The notes beneath the pieces are model-generated. The model ran no database searches and had not been told where the DNA came from. It saw only the letters and a program-made list of their open reading frames with translations. Positions 24,601 to 35,969 of a stretch of 64,000 bases of DNA are shown here, in pieces. The DNA comes from Sorghum bicolor (Eukaryota > Streptophyta > Magnoliopsida > Poales > Poaceae): NCBI RefSeq assembly GCF_000003195.3, contig NC_012870.2, forward strand, positions 49,540,967-49,604,966. Reading direction: 5' to 3'. A program made the position numbers and the translations under genes. Position 1 is the first letter of the stretch. Each line of letters starts with the position of its first letter.

Positions 24601-26260
24601 TCACACTTTTGCCCAATAAAGTAATGTTTCTAGATCTTTAGAGCATGGACCACTATTGCTAGCTCCAACTAGGATAGTTCAACTCATGTTTTTTGAACTG
24701 CCTAGATGCATATGCCACTACACTTCCTTCTTGCATGAGTACACATCCTAAGTCTAAGCGAGAAGCATCACAATAGATAGAGATGCTTTTGCTTAAGTCT
24801 AGTAATGTCAACACTAGGGATGTTGTCAACCTCTTCTTTAATTCTTCAACTTTAGCTTGGCATTTGTTAGACCAAATAAACTTAGCACTCTTCTCTAACA
24901 AAGCTGTCATAGGTTTAGCAAGTTTAGAGAATCCTTCAATGAATCTTTGATAATACCCAGCCAATCCTAAGAAGCTGTGGATCTCACTTGCATTGGTTGG
25001 GGGTTTCTAGCTCAAAACATCCTGCACCTTACTGGGATCTACAACTATTCCCCCATCAGATACCACGTGTCCCGAAAAGGAGACCACCTTCAGCTAAAAT
25101 TCACACTTACTTCTTTTGGCATATAACTTATGTTATCTGAGCTTTTGCAAGACTAGCCTTAGATGCTCAGCATGTTCCTCTTTAGTTTTGGAAAAGATGA
25201 GTATGACATCAATGAATACCACTACAAACTTATCCAAGAACTCCACGAACACAATGTTCATTAGGTACACGAAATGTGCAGGTGCATTGGTCTACCAGAA
25301 AGACATAACCGTATACTCATATAGGCCATATCTATTAGTGAAGGTTGTCTTAGATATATACAATGAGCGGATTTTCAGTTGGTGGTAACTGGAATGGAGA
25401 TCATTTTTTTAGAACACACAAGCACCTTTTAACTGATCAAACAAGTCAACAGTTCTAGGCAAAGGGTACTTGTTTTTTATGGTTACTTCATTAAGTGATC
25501 GGTAATCCACACACATCCTCCTAGTACCATCTTTCTTGTCCACAAAGATAACAGGTGATCCACAAGGTGAAGAACTATGATGAATGAAACCTTTTTCTAA
25601 CAACTCCTTAATTTGTATCTTAGGTTCCTCTAGTTCATTCACTCCCATTCTACAGGGTGTCTCAGCTATGGGTGTAGTTCTAGGTAAAAGCTCAATAAGG
25701 AATTTGATGTCGCGATCAGGTGGCATACCTGGCAATTCATCAGGGAACACATCCGTGAATTCATTCACCACTTGAACCTCCTCGTTGACCTCGTCAGTCA
25801 TCTGGATCACGGTAGCAGTCGGTGGTGCTTGCACTACCACCTACACACAAATTCTATCTCCATTTGGTGATGTCACCACAACTAACTTCTGGCATTGTAT
25901 TACTGCCTGATGTTGCTTCATCCAATCCATCCCAAGAATGAGGTCAATTCCAGAAGTTCTTAGCACAATGGGGCTTACTTTGAACTCTACCCCCTTAGAG
26001 AAATACTAGTGGAGGGACTCCAATAGTTAGCTGGCATGGTACCTCGTGGTGAAAAAACTAGCATAGAGTCTTTCATGGCAAACAAAGCTATGCTATGTAC
26101 TCTAACAAAAGCTTACAAGATGAAAGAATGCAAAGCTCTAGAATCAAAAAGTATAGTAGCAGGGATGGAGTTGATACTGAACATACCCACATGACCTTAG
26201 GTGCCTCCTGAGCTGAATCAGAAGACACATGATTTACCCTACCAGTGTGGTGTGGTCGAG
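21690..26260 (-). pseudogene. gypsy pol: protease, RT, RNase H, integrase (interrupted by 21863-23369)
   Basis: Protease: FDSRALHSFI near 26115-26150, where DSG has become DSR, with a stop just after. Reverse transcriptase: 25840-25409 with [19 protein letters not shown] and [19 protein letters not shown]. The catalytic box near 25205 reads FIDVILIFS instead of the usual IDDILI form, so the second Asp (codon 25205-25207) is Val. RNase H: 24964-24659 with [12 protein letters not shown] and [18 protein letters not shown]. Integrase: 24422-23874 (CDTCQRVKAEHQRPVGLLQP, MDIITRLP) and 23603-23370 (LAPFEALYGPKCRTPL), resuming after the insertion at 21862-21690. Several frameshifts separate these parts. 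Confidence 0.87.
21863..23369 (-). mobile_element. SIRE/Maximus-type copia solo LTR inside the gypsy integrase
   Basis: On the minus strand this 1507-bp block starts TGAAAGCATCTAGGCCCC with gttttggtgattaatgac, and ends cccctcttgggcgtc...caatgccaaca. These are the conserved beginning and end of SIRE/Maximus LTRs. It splits the integrase between QSRQKSYA and RRDLSFKEGD. It contains gtccggtg / ccggacgc-type motifs like the related LTR at 43507-45370. No internal domain and no second LTR are present, hence solo LTR. A clean 5-bp target duplication could not be read. Confidence 0.75.
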
Positions 26261-26261
26261 C

Positions 26262-28953
26262 ATTGGGCCTCTGATTGTTGTTCTATTTCTGTGGAGCTGG
26301 CGCGTTCTGCTTCTTTAGGCACTGATGGGCATAGTGACACACCTCTCCACAGTGGTAGCAAGCATTGGGATTGTTGGTCACAACATTCTTCATAGGAACA
26401 TTGTTGGGCACACCCTAGTGTGGTGCGTGAGGGTTAGCCTGCTGCTAGGGTCACTGGTTGCCATACTACTACTGGTACTGAGGGCGCTACTGGTTCTGGT
26501 TCTGATTGCACTAAGAGTACTGGCCTTGCTTCCTCTAGTTAGGGGGCCTCTGATTCCTTTAGAGAAAGCCCTACTGAGGAAAACAATGTGGGCGAGTGTT
26601 GCTACTAGATGCCTACCCGTGAAGCTTCCTCTTCTTGACATCCATTTCCTTGCGCTTGTTGTTGATCACAATAGCATGGTTCAATAGTTCCTAGAAACTA
26701 GAGTAGACATTGGACATCAACTGCAACTGTAGGCCATCATACAAAACTTTCAGGAAATGACACTGCTTGTTAGAACCCTTCGCTACCTTACTAGGAGTAT
26801 AACATGATAACCGGCAAACTTGTAACGGTACTCGGACACTGTCATGGATCCTTGCTTGAGAGCACGGAACTCCTCTTGTTTGAGCTTGATGAGCCCCTTA
26901 GGAAGGTATGATTGGAAACTCATAGTGAATTCCCTCCAGCGACGAGTGGTGCATTGTTTGGGCATCCATATTGGTAGTACTCCTACCATTACTGTGAAGC
27001 TCCTTGCAGTTGATCAGAAGCATACAACACTTTCTCAACTTCATTGCACTGGCAATATTTAGCTGTTTCTCCATAGCTCTTAGCCAATCATCAGCTTCTA
27101 ATGGGTAAGGAGCATGTGTAAACACTATGGGACATCCTTTCATGAACTCTTCCCTCTCATCACGAACCTAAACAGGGGTGGTATGACCGCAGGCTGATTA
27201 TCCATCACTTGCATCAACTGGGCTTGCATCCCTATGAGTTGCTCTATGTCATCGGCTGTATGGGTGGTGGTGGATCCACGGTGCACCATGGCCACGTCCA
27301 CGGCCACGACCACCACCACGACCATAGCCTCTTCCTCCTTCATCAGCCATCTGTTTCCAACAAAGGAACAAGTTTTTTAGAGACCTTCCGATATTTATAA
27401 ACCAGTTACAACATTAAATAAGCATTGCTGAAATTTTCTAGACAAGATACAAAAACTATAGTACGATATTTAATTCATAACTCGAGTTTCTGAGATCCAA
27501 CAGAGGCAGGCCATACATCATTGGAAATCTTATGAAATCTGTTCTGAGTGAAAGCAGAACACTTTTACGGATTCAGACACTATCTTAATAAAAAACAGAG
27601 TTAAAGCAAATTTGTTACGAGTTCTAGTCTGTGCAGCAGTCTTAGATTGTAACAAGGGCATCTCCCAGATCCGAGCAGATATTGACTTGGTTCCAGTTGC
27701 AAATGAGAGATACTAGTTTTCTCCACAAAAATTTCAGAATTTTTGGATGTAGGATGTTAGAGATTTGAGACAAACATCACACGTTGCTCCAGAAAATAGC
27801 ATAGCAACAACAGGATAAAACCAACCCAAACTAAGCTTTCTTTAATTAAAACATAAAATCTAAGATAACAGAAGTTCGTGGACACATCCACAACCTTCTA
27901 GCAATCATTACAAAAACCAAATCATGAAATGACGTAAAGAAGTTCAACTGGCACATCAATTGTTCAAAATCACATAAGACACAACTGACACAACGAGACT
28001 ACAAAATAGAACTGATATGGCATTGTACTCATATGGTGCATTGCCGATGATGCTGGGTGATGGAGTCTTCTTCTTATAGAGCGGTGGTAGACCCAACTGC
28101 TCTCTAAGGTTGTTGGTCATTTCCTAGAAATGATCGAGGGTCCTGCTTGTCACGCAGCTCCTCTTGCAGGTCCTCATTAGCCATTTGTAAGACATGCATG
28201 TGCCTAATAGTGGCATCCTGGGGCATGTCGACCTCCGCGGATTCTCAATGGACCAAGTACCAATGGTGGAGTCATGGCGAGTGAGGAACTTGTACCTATC
28301 CTCTCTCATGGCCTCATAGTGAAGGTCGTGGTCTGAGTGGCGTCCTGCATGCTGTCCTAGGCCTCAACACGCCTGGCAACATGACCATGGATGCTATCAA
28401 TCCTCTAGCTATCATGTGTCTCATTGCAAATAGTGATACTGATATCCGACCACCAGCAGGTGGCCTCATACGGGTGTGTATACTTTGCGCAACGGTACCT
28501 TATGCTAGTCTCCAGATCTGCATAGTATGTGTCCAACATCTCCCGATGTAAGTTGTGATAGTAGGTTGTTTCAGAATGGTACTTATAGTGAAAAGTGGTG
28601 GTCCATCCTGGATCTTCCTCCTTAGGATCATTAGGGGACACAATGTCCGGCACAACAGTAGGAGCACGTGCAGTTGGTGAAACAGGTGATGTCGGTGCAG
28701 CAGGTGCAGTAGGTGCTGCTGGAATAGCAGGTGGAGCAGGTGTGGGAGGTAGAACAGGTGCAACTAGTGCGGGAGAGTCCATCCAGTCCTCATCATCCTT
28801 GTCTACCTCCTCCACAAGCATAGGGTCTTCTTTATCATCCATGGGAACAGTCTCATCGTTAAAGATGTCCACCACCGGCTGGGACAACTAGGGAGTGAAC
28901 TAGGAGACATAGCCTGTAGTGCTGGTGCGGCCGGACCTCGTGACAGGCAGCAT
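26262..28953 (-). pseudogene. gypsy gag, degraded
   Basis: A start codon at 28953 opens MLPVTRSGRTSTTGYVS, followed by stops. The frame 28887-28405 carries an acidic stretch and an Ala/Pro-rich segment (PTPAPPAIPAAPTAPAAPTS). Further in are the capsid-like parts GCPIVFTHAPYPLEADDWLR (near 27110) and LPKGLIKLKQEEFRALKQGS (near 26900). A zinc knuckle, CYHCGEVCHYAHQC, lies at 26319-26360 and keeps the CX2CX4HX4C spacing. Gag forms the particle and binds RNA. Stops and shifts throughout mean that no full protein can be made. Confidence 0.78.
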
Positions 28954-29127
28954 CTATAAATTTTATTTTGAGATTAAATTAGAATCAACATTTTAACAAT
29001 AGAATAAGTGACATAAGCATAATATTTTTTTAAATAACAAAAGTAAGGTGGAAAGCATTAAATAAATAAATGAAAGGTACTAAATCAACCATTGCTATCT
29101 AGGTTTGCGTCCTACAGTCAACATAGT

Positions 29128-29218
29128 TTTGATACCAATTTGTCACACCTAATTTCAAAGACAAAATTGAATACATAAACTCATGTGTGCCTAGGGAGCA
29201 ATCACACACATAAGTCAC
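29128..29218 (-). other. Primer-binding site and inner end of the gypsy 5' LTR
   Basis: On the minus strand, a short LTR tail ends in tgtgaca at 29141, three bases before TGGTATCAAA (29137-29128). This is a near match to the TGGTATCAGAGC site for initiator tRNA-Met. The tail (cacatgagtttatgtattca, then attttgtctttg) aligns with the last 80 bp of the solo LTR at 39374-41892, which identifies the LTR family. Confidence 0.75.
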
Positions 29219-29222
29219 AAAT

Positions 29223-30817
29223 TCATAAGTGCTTATCTGCATTCTTAGCATTCAGTTTGTTCCTATTTGCACTTTGGACATATTCATAAGTGCTCCAAAT
29301 CCTTTCTGCTGATGAGCTACTGATGGGTTGAGACAAAACCTTTATTGCGATTGCTGCTAGATCTGGAGTTTTAGGAGCCATAAGTTTCCCACCAATCAAT
29401 TGCATCCATGTTGTTGCATCTTGTTTCATGGAGGACAGTGCATACATTCCCTTCTCGAAAATGAAATGACTAAATTGCTCACGGAGAATCTTCTGCTCAC
29501 TTGCATCATCTCCTATTTTTTTAATAGGTTCTAACACTCCTTTCATGACATATGGATCTTTATTTGGTGCCTTTCTTACGAAATCCCCAGGAGCTGTCAT
29601 TTCAATATACCTCTGATCATAATATTTTGGATTGAGAGCAAATGCTAGACCGTAAAGAGGAATATTCATCTTCTCATTGGTCCATAATTATTTCTTCGAC
29701 CACTGGATAATCCTTGAATATGAGATTCAATGTGTGCACTACACATGGACTCCAAAAGATGTGCTTATGAACCTGAAAAAGATGTTTCAAATATCTTTGT
29801 TATATGTGAAAGTAAGAAACAAACAATTGAAAACTTGAATGACAGTTGAAAATCAAATGATCTTACTTTCCGAGTTTCCCTGCCTGCGGCTTTAGAGCTT
29901 GATGCATTATCGGTGACCACCTGAATGACATTTTTGGGTCCAATTTCTTCAATGGCTTTCAGTAAAAAATCAGCAATTGCTTGACCAATTTTCTCAATTC
30001 TAGAGTAATCTTCTGCATATAAGAAGCACGAGCCTCTTCTATTTGTGGCAAGCACATTTAACAGTGGCTGGTCTTTAATATTAGTCCATCCATCAGACAC
30101 AACAGAGGCTCCTTATATTAACCTATTTTTATAAAAAAAGACAAGAGATTGATAGTTAGAAAATATGTTCGTACCTTGCAAAAGAATTGAAAACTTCAAA
30201 CTTACCAAGTATCTCTCACTGTTGATAAATCATTTTCTACATTCCTCTTGAGGGCATCTAAGAGAGTGGTTCTGGCCTTCTCACTGCTAGGACCTTTATA
30301 TCCCTTTGGAGCATTATTTATAGCTGTAACCATCTCAGAACTTAGGGCTTCTTAAGACGTTGAAAGAGATGCCGTTAGCTGCAATGAATTTCAATACTTT
30401 CAAATCAACAGCATCCCTTTCTGCTGCACCAAAAGATTGTGCTAATGAATTGTTCAACAACATCCCTTTGTGCTGCACTGATTTTGAAGATTGTTCAGCT
30501 TCTTTAACCTGTTAACACCAAAAAAAATGCATCTGTGAAGTCTAAATCTAACAACAGGTACTATCTATTATGTACAGAAAAAGACTATCTAACTTATCCC
30601 GCAATTCCTGGGTCTTGGCCGCATCATTTAGAAGAACAGGACAACACTGAATCTGTGGTTTCTTGCCCGGTTGAGCACCAAGAAGATGAACATGAACCCT
30701 GGTTAGGCTACTTTTGAATGCCTTTTTGCAATGGTTGCATCTCCAATTATTTGATCCACCGTCGTTCCTTCCTTTCTCTCCTCCAAGCATAGTAATTTCA
30801 GCCACATGAAAACGCAT
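29223..30817 (-). pseudogene. hAT transposase: BED zinc finger, DUF659, hAT C-terminal dimerisation domain
   Basis: From ATG at 30817 the first exon has a BED-type finger (NWRCNHCKKAFKSSLTRVHVH). A middle exon, 30100-29765, holds the DUF659 core MSDGWTNIKDQPLLNVLAT and QVVTDNASSSKAAGRETRK. It ends at a splice-like site (gtaaga-type). The last exon, 29669-29223, ends with ISSSSAERIWSTYEYVQ and ANRNKLNAKNADKHL, the dimerisation motif. Exon joins between 30548 and 30100 are unclear and contain stops. The encoded enzyme would cut and paste the element. With the 3' terminus gone the copy should be immobile, although the protein domains are well kept. Confidence 0.82.
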
Positions 30818-30829
30818 TGGATCGGTGCA

Positions 30830-31503
30830 GATAATGCCTTTTCCATATCCTAATCCGCTTTTCTTTGTCGGATTCGGTGCGGAGCGGATAATACACGGAT
30901 GCGGATGTGGATACGGTTTTTTTCGGTAGTCGGAATTGGTACGGATATGGAGCGGAAACGGATCGGAGACGGATTTTATAGTCGAGTAACATGTGCATAC
31001 GTAGAGAATTATATGCTTGTCAAGAATTTATTTAGTACAGAACAAGAATAGACAATAGATAATAATCTTGCATTGCATTCCCTGTTGCTGCTCTCACACT
31101 AATAATTAACACTTAACATGATATTTTCACTAAAAAGTAATAAGTTATTAGCCAATAAATAATAGCATCTAGCAAATTTCTTCATTTAAAAATTAGAACA
31201 TTAAACAACCACATCATAAAATAAAATTCCCCAGCTAACAAACTTTTTAAAATCCTAAATTCTTTAGTCTTGGAAGAGAAACATTCGGATATCCTATTTT
31301 AAAGATTGGATAATTCGCATAAAATTCGCGGATAATCCATATCCGCCGGATTTTACGTATTCCATATCCTACCCCGTATCCGCAGACAATCGGATTCGGA
31401 TTATCTGTATCCGCACGGATGTTAAAAGTTCTTCTCCATATCCTCAAAATTCGGATTCGGATCGGAACGGTTCGGAGAATTATCCACACCATTTTCACCC
31501 CTA
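30830..31503. repeat. hAT subterminal CGGAT/ATCCG motif clusters
   Basis: Two clusters (30840-30975 and 31300-31480) contain about twenty copies of cggat or atccg in both orientations, for example cggatatggagcgg and tcggattcggatcgg. Between them lies AT-rich sequence. Such short repeated motifs near hAT ends are typical transposase-binding sites in the superfamily. Confidence 0.72.
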
Positions 31504-32136
31504 GCTGCTTGAGCCTGGTTCTTCCTCTTCATCGTCGAGTGCGATGATCCCTTCCTCACTGGCATCTATGTCTTCACCCTCGGCGTGTATGTCTTCATCA
31601 TCCTCGGACCGCCAACGCTTTCCAAACCCCGATCCGAATGCCATTGCAGTACAGTCCAGTGCAGCAGAAGCACAAATGAGAGGAAGAAGTGTAAGGACTG
31701 GAGCAGAGAAGAGGGACGAGGGAGATGAAGACATACTGACGCGCCACTTGGCCTTCCTTAATGGGGGCTGACTGCTTGCGCTTCGCCTCCCTCGTCTTGC
31801 CCCGATGCAGATGCGCCGCTTGGCCTTCCGTTCCGGGTGCGGTGGCGCGGTCGAGTTCCCTTGGCGGCGTGGTCGAGTTCCCTTGGCGGCGCGTTGAGTT
31901 TCCGCGGCAGCTGTCAAGTTCCACAGGTGGCGTGGGCAGGCGGCCGGGTCGAGTTCCGCCGGTGTTCCAGCAGCTGTCCCGGTGCGTTCCCGTTCCGTGA
32001 TTTGGGACGACGTTCCTTGGGACGAGGATCGCCGCATCGACCCACGATCCCGGTGACTAGGGCCCATATGCCTGAGGTCCATTGACCCAAAATACTTCCA
32101 AGATGAGCGGGCAGGGTACACTACGAAGCCTTCCAT
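31501..32136 (-). CDS. Chimeric 211-codon open frame across LTR and GC-rich insert, unrecognised
   Basis: The frame begins in gypsy LTR sequence (MEGFVVYPARSSWKYFGSMD) and crosses a GC-rich segment. It ends with an acidic tail (EGIIALDDEEEEPGSSS) whose stop codon overlaps the hAT terminus. The middle is basic and low in complexity. I recognise no domain. The GC-rich part (31504 to about 32055) is foreign to the LTR and may be a captured gene fragment or part of the hAT insertion. A real product is doubtful. Confidence 0.25.
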   Translation of the reverse strand: MEGFVVYPARSSWKYFGSMDLRHMGPSHRDRGSMRRSSSQGTSSQITERERTGTAAGTPAELDPAACPRHLWNLTAAAETQRAAKGTRPRRQGNSTAPPHPERKAKRRICIGARRGRRSASSQPPLRKAKWRVSMSSSPSSLFSAPVLTLLPLICASAALDCTAMAFGSGFGKRWRSEDDEDIHAEGEDIDASEEGIIALDDEEEEPGSSS

Positions 32137-33847
32137 AGGCCTATTCTAACCAGCTAGGGCCGCGAGGTTTCCTCATCAGGCAGATGTAGAAAACTCCCCT
32201 TTTATATGGCACAAATCCATCGTGGCTATACTCAGCCAAAGTCTCCACTAGGGCCCCACTTGCGCCGTTTCAGGTAACCTCTAATGAGTTAGAAGAGATA
32301 CTATTACTGAGCCAAAGTCAGAGCCATATGACTCTCCCGGCAGCACTATAACTTCCAGCTTTTGCCGACAGATATGTCCTTATGGAGGGTCTAGGACAAC
32401 ATGACCAATAGTTATTTGTACCATAGTCCTAAGTTCCATTTATTATAATTATATTATATCAGTTAATCCATGGTTCCTTAACTATAGTATAGATCATTTA
32501 TAAAATTAGAGCTCTAGCATTTCTACCCATATGCAATAAAACCCTTAGGTATCAAGGTGTTATGTCATCAACAACTAGGATGTCCTTATAGTTGACAAAA
32601 TTAGACACATGCAGTATGTAATATTTAAAGTGAGTAGGACATTAAGGTAAGCCCGTGCTATACCTGCCTTGGTTCACAAAGTCATGTTGGTCCTGAACTT
32701 CGGATTCCCGTAGAACTCCTCACCGTCTGGACTCAATCAACACGTCACAACAACATGCATTCCAAAGATAGACATGCAAGCAAATATTCCTAATGTTAAA
32801 ACAGTAAATAAATATAAATAAAAGGTTTACCAAAAATATCTAAGTGCTGCTACGATCACGTCAACGTGTATTTCATGGAAAACGGAGTTACGACGCGAAA
32901 GTTACGCATTAAATGAGACTTCAAAGGAGATCTACGGACTTGTAGTTATCTATTGAATCTAATAGTGTAAAACCTATACAAAACTGGCACCATCGCGAAG
33001 CTTACAAAACTACAAAACTAACACAATCTGAATGGATCAAATCGGAGCTAAAACGACAGTTTTATAAGTGAAACAGTGTAGTGGCAAATCTGTAAATACT
33101 GCAAAGATTAAATGAATTAAAAAAATAAAGAAATTCCTGGAATTTCCCTGTCCAAGGACTGCGCACGTGAATACAATGAAGTTGGGGGTCTCTTTAGAAA
33201 AGGACCCGCGAAGGGGTACGGGGCGTTCGTGGCTGTCGATTTTCCCGATGGGCGGTGGAGATTAGAGATGGGGGAGAGAGAGGGCGATGCCGGTGGCTGA
33301 AACCGGAGCTCCCACCGTGGCTTGCCATGGCTAGCGGCGAGAAGCTCGCTGGCGCTGCTCGTGCGGCTACTACAGTGCATCAAATCAAAAACCGATTGCA
33401 CAAGGAGAGAGAGGGGAGCTAGGCGTACTTGCCTATGCTCAAAACACGGTCGGAAATGAGCCCGCGCGGTGTGCGCCATGGCCGGCGGCCATGGAGTTCC
33501 TTGGTGCGCGTGCCTAGAGCACTAGAGAGAGGGCACTGGCTGGGCCGGCCCACGAAGAGGGAGGGGAGGGCGCACTCGATTAGGCTTTGCAAGCCAAAGA
33601 GAGAGAGAGAGGAGGGGATTTTTCCCTTTTTGTTTTTCAACTCCATTTTCCAAACTTATTTTCAAATTCATTTTGAACTTTGAAACAGTTAACACAATAA
33701 AAATGCACTAGCATGCATACACCCGAATATTTTGAAACTTATAGTAAATTTTAATTTTTCAAAATTTATTATTTTTGTATATTTTAATGCTCACAAAATT
33801 GACTCAATAAATCACTATTTTAAAATAAAATATTTTAGGGTATTACA
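32056..33847 (-). mobile_element. Outer part of the Tekay-like gypsy 5' LTR
   Basis: On the minus strand it starts TGTAATACCCTAAAATATTTT. It aligns with the solo LTR at 39374-41892, for instance tatggctctgactttggctcag against atggctctggctttagctcag, and gcggccctagctgg against gcggccctaacatg. The similarity stops near 32060, where the GC-rich insert begins. The last bases of the same LTR reappear at 29218-29141. Confidence 0.78.
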
Positions 33848-35060
33848 GCGTGGCAGGGCGGTGAGGAGCCGAGCTAGGGCGCCGAGGTCAGCCCGCAATT
33901 TAGGAGGAGGCGGCTGACCGTCGGGTTCAACAGGTGCTCGTGTCCTGATCCTGACATTTTCTTTTTTTTTATTCCATGTTCCCGGCCTTTGAACACTACA
34001 CACGATAGTGTTTTGAAGCCCCGCGTGGAGAGAGGGACAGGCTGGGTTTGAAGCCTGGCTTCAAACTCCAACGCCGGCCATCGGATTGAGTTAAGGTGTT
34101 TTTAGCCTTTGATTTTAATAGAGGCGACTTGTTGTGTATATTTTCTAGGTGTACAATAGCTAGAGACTTTTAGCCATAGACGTTTTCCTGAGGAGGAGAC
34201 GTAGTTTAATTTTGATCGGTCCATTATAGTAGAGATTGTGGAGGAATATATGGTTGTGGCTTGTGGACGCTTATGCCAAAGGAAAAAAAGAAAGTTGTTG
34301 GATAAGCTAGGGGTATATGTGCCATTTGTCATCTCGGCTAACTCTATCTCCAGAACCTAGAATTGCTTGCTTTGCCAGCGGAGGGTGTAGTATTGAATAT
34401 AGCTAGTTGGGTCAATATAAGACAACACTGGAAGTTCTAGATCTACTTAACATCGGGCTAATTAATTAATGCAGTGTCCAGTATATATTCCCACAGTAAA
34501 AATGAAACAATCTTCCAATATACTTATGCTCTACTCCTATACTATATGACTGTAATAGGCTAATAGGTTGGGGGTGTCGAATCAGAATCTATCTTCTGTA
34601 TATGACTGTCATAGGCTAATAGCAACAATGCGTGTGAACTTGAATATCCTAATTTTACGGCCACAATGGAGAACAAGGACAACTTGATGTGATTGTCTCG
34701 GGAGCAATTCGAACCACATAGCACATAGCACCGCGTGAGAAACGTTCGCCTTAATTATCACGCATATAATAAGAAACAAAACAAGCCAACTGACTGCCAA
34801 TGAATATTCCACATGCGCCACAGCAGGCTGCAGCTGTGACTAAAGCTAAACTAGCTCTTTCCATCCTTGAATAATAAACTTATAGATTTGTATGAAATAA
34901 TGCTTTTAAATTTGATGGAATCTAAAAAAAATCATAATTATTTCTGACTTCAAGCTAATATTATTTAATAGACTAAAAATATTTCCATACCATGCTTATT
35001 TAGTCTCATATAATTTTGGTATTTTTTCTATAAATTTGGTTTTATTAAAAAAACCACTTA
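33848..35060. other. Unassigned region
   Basis: Starts with about 240 bp of moderately GC-rich sequence, then AT-rich DNA. No coding frame, repeat or terminal structure that I can support. Confidence 0.4.
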
Positions 35061-35266
35061 GGGCACTCACAATGGAGACTCTATCATAAAGTCTAAAGTT
35101 ATTTATTACCTCAAACAATGTGGACTTAGAGTGTAAATAAAACTTGGAGTCTTATTTTTTCTACCTCTTTCTTTAATAAATATGCTTCTACATCAGCAAA
35201 GTATCATAAATAATATGTAATTTATTATCTTGGACTCTGTAATAGAGTCTTGCATTGTGAGTGTCC
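35061..35266. mobile_element. Tourist-like MITE, 206 bp
   Basis: The ends are gggcactcacaatg and cattgtgagtgtcc, near-perfect inverted repeats that continue as agactctat / atagagtct. Flanking tta at 35058-35060 and 35267-35269 is a 3-bp target duplication of Tourist/PIF-Harbinger type. Non-coding. Confidence 0.88.
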
Positions 35267-35363
35267 TTAAGACAACTAGAAGTCGATTTGGGATAGAAGG
35301 AGTAATTAAAACTCAGTGAGTTAGAGTCATTAATGTATGAAAGTATGTATCCATGTTTAATAA

Positions 35364-35915
35364 TACTACTGCACAAAATTTTCACAGTCACCTTTCAATT
35401 TTTAGTGGCACCTCATATAGAAATCGATTTCCATGAAAATTTGACTTAATAAAGCCACAAAGAAAATCTACCTATTTTCAAAGGTGGCTGACATAAAACC
35501 ACCAATCTTGGTATAGTTTTAGCCACTTTATATACCCTTTCTTATTTATAGGAATACAGATTTCGATAAAAAATATCTTTCAACAGATTTTTAATTGGAT
35601 ATTGAAATACTTTCATCCTCTATTCTAGATTTTTGACTAGCCAAAGATGAAGAACACGCTAATTTGGTCTCTTGAGTGGATACAAGATATAGAAAAACTT
35701 TTGGTGGATGAAAAAATATAGAGCAATTTTTATTTAGATGGCTCTTCAAATGATTTTTTAGAGTGGGAGTTTCGAAAGTCTCTTGGAGATGCTCTAAGGA
35801 ACGTTTCTTCTCCCAATAGCTCTAAAATAGGTGATTGCTTGAGACCATTGGCCAAATCAACCGCCTGTAAAAGCCGATTTTCAGGGTCAACCGCCCATGA
35901 AAATTGCCCACGACA
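35364..35915. mobile_element. Possible degenerate CACTA-derived MITE
   Basis: It begins tactactgcacaaaattttcacag, reminiscent of a CACTA terminus. It ends with aaccgcctgtaaaagccga and aaccgcccatgaaaa, which resemble subterminal repeats of the acaggcgg type. There is no clean right terminus and no target duplication. Confidence 0.35.
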
Positions 35916-35969
35916 AATAAACTAAGTAGATTAAGATCTAACACTATGTAGTTGATGATATTTTTATTA

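Larger units (their letters stand above)
29219..31503 (-). mobile_element. hAT DNA transposon nested in the gypsy 5' LTR
   Basis: The minus strand starts with ctaggggtgaaaatgg at about 31503, a common hAT-type terminus. About 650 bp rich in CGGAT / ATCCG motifs follow, then a hAT transposase ending in a stop at 29223-29225. The other terminus is absent: LTR sequence begins right after the transposase stop, so the 3' end is deleted. Flanks on both sides belong to one gypsy LTR family. Confidence 0.78.
21690..33847 (-). mobile_element. Tekay/Del-like Ty3-gypsy retrotransposon with two nested insertions
   Basis: On the minus strand, in order: LTR start TGTAATACCC (33847), the rest of the 5' LTR split by a hAT element, a TGGTATCAAA primer-binding site (29128-29137), gag, protease, reverse transcriptase, RNase H, and integrase reaching about 21690. 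The gene order is that of Ty3-gypsy; the integrase C-terminal phrases (RRDLSFKEGD, GKLAPRYVGPF) are of the chromovirus Tekay/Del type. A solo LTR of the same family lies at 39374-41892. The 3' LTR is missing, so the element is truncated beyond the integrase. Confidence 0.82.

Noticed and set aside
30798..31498. CGGAT motif clusters as a tandem satellite
   Set aside because: Motifs occur in both orientations and at irregular spacing close to a hAT terminus, so they are subterminal sites, not a satellite.
33117..33683. Overlapping open frames on both strands near 33.1-33.7 kb
   Set aside because: They lie within the gypsy LTR and show no recognised domain.
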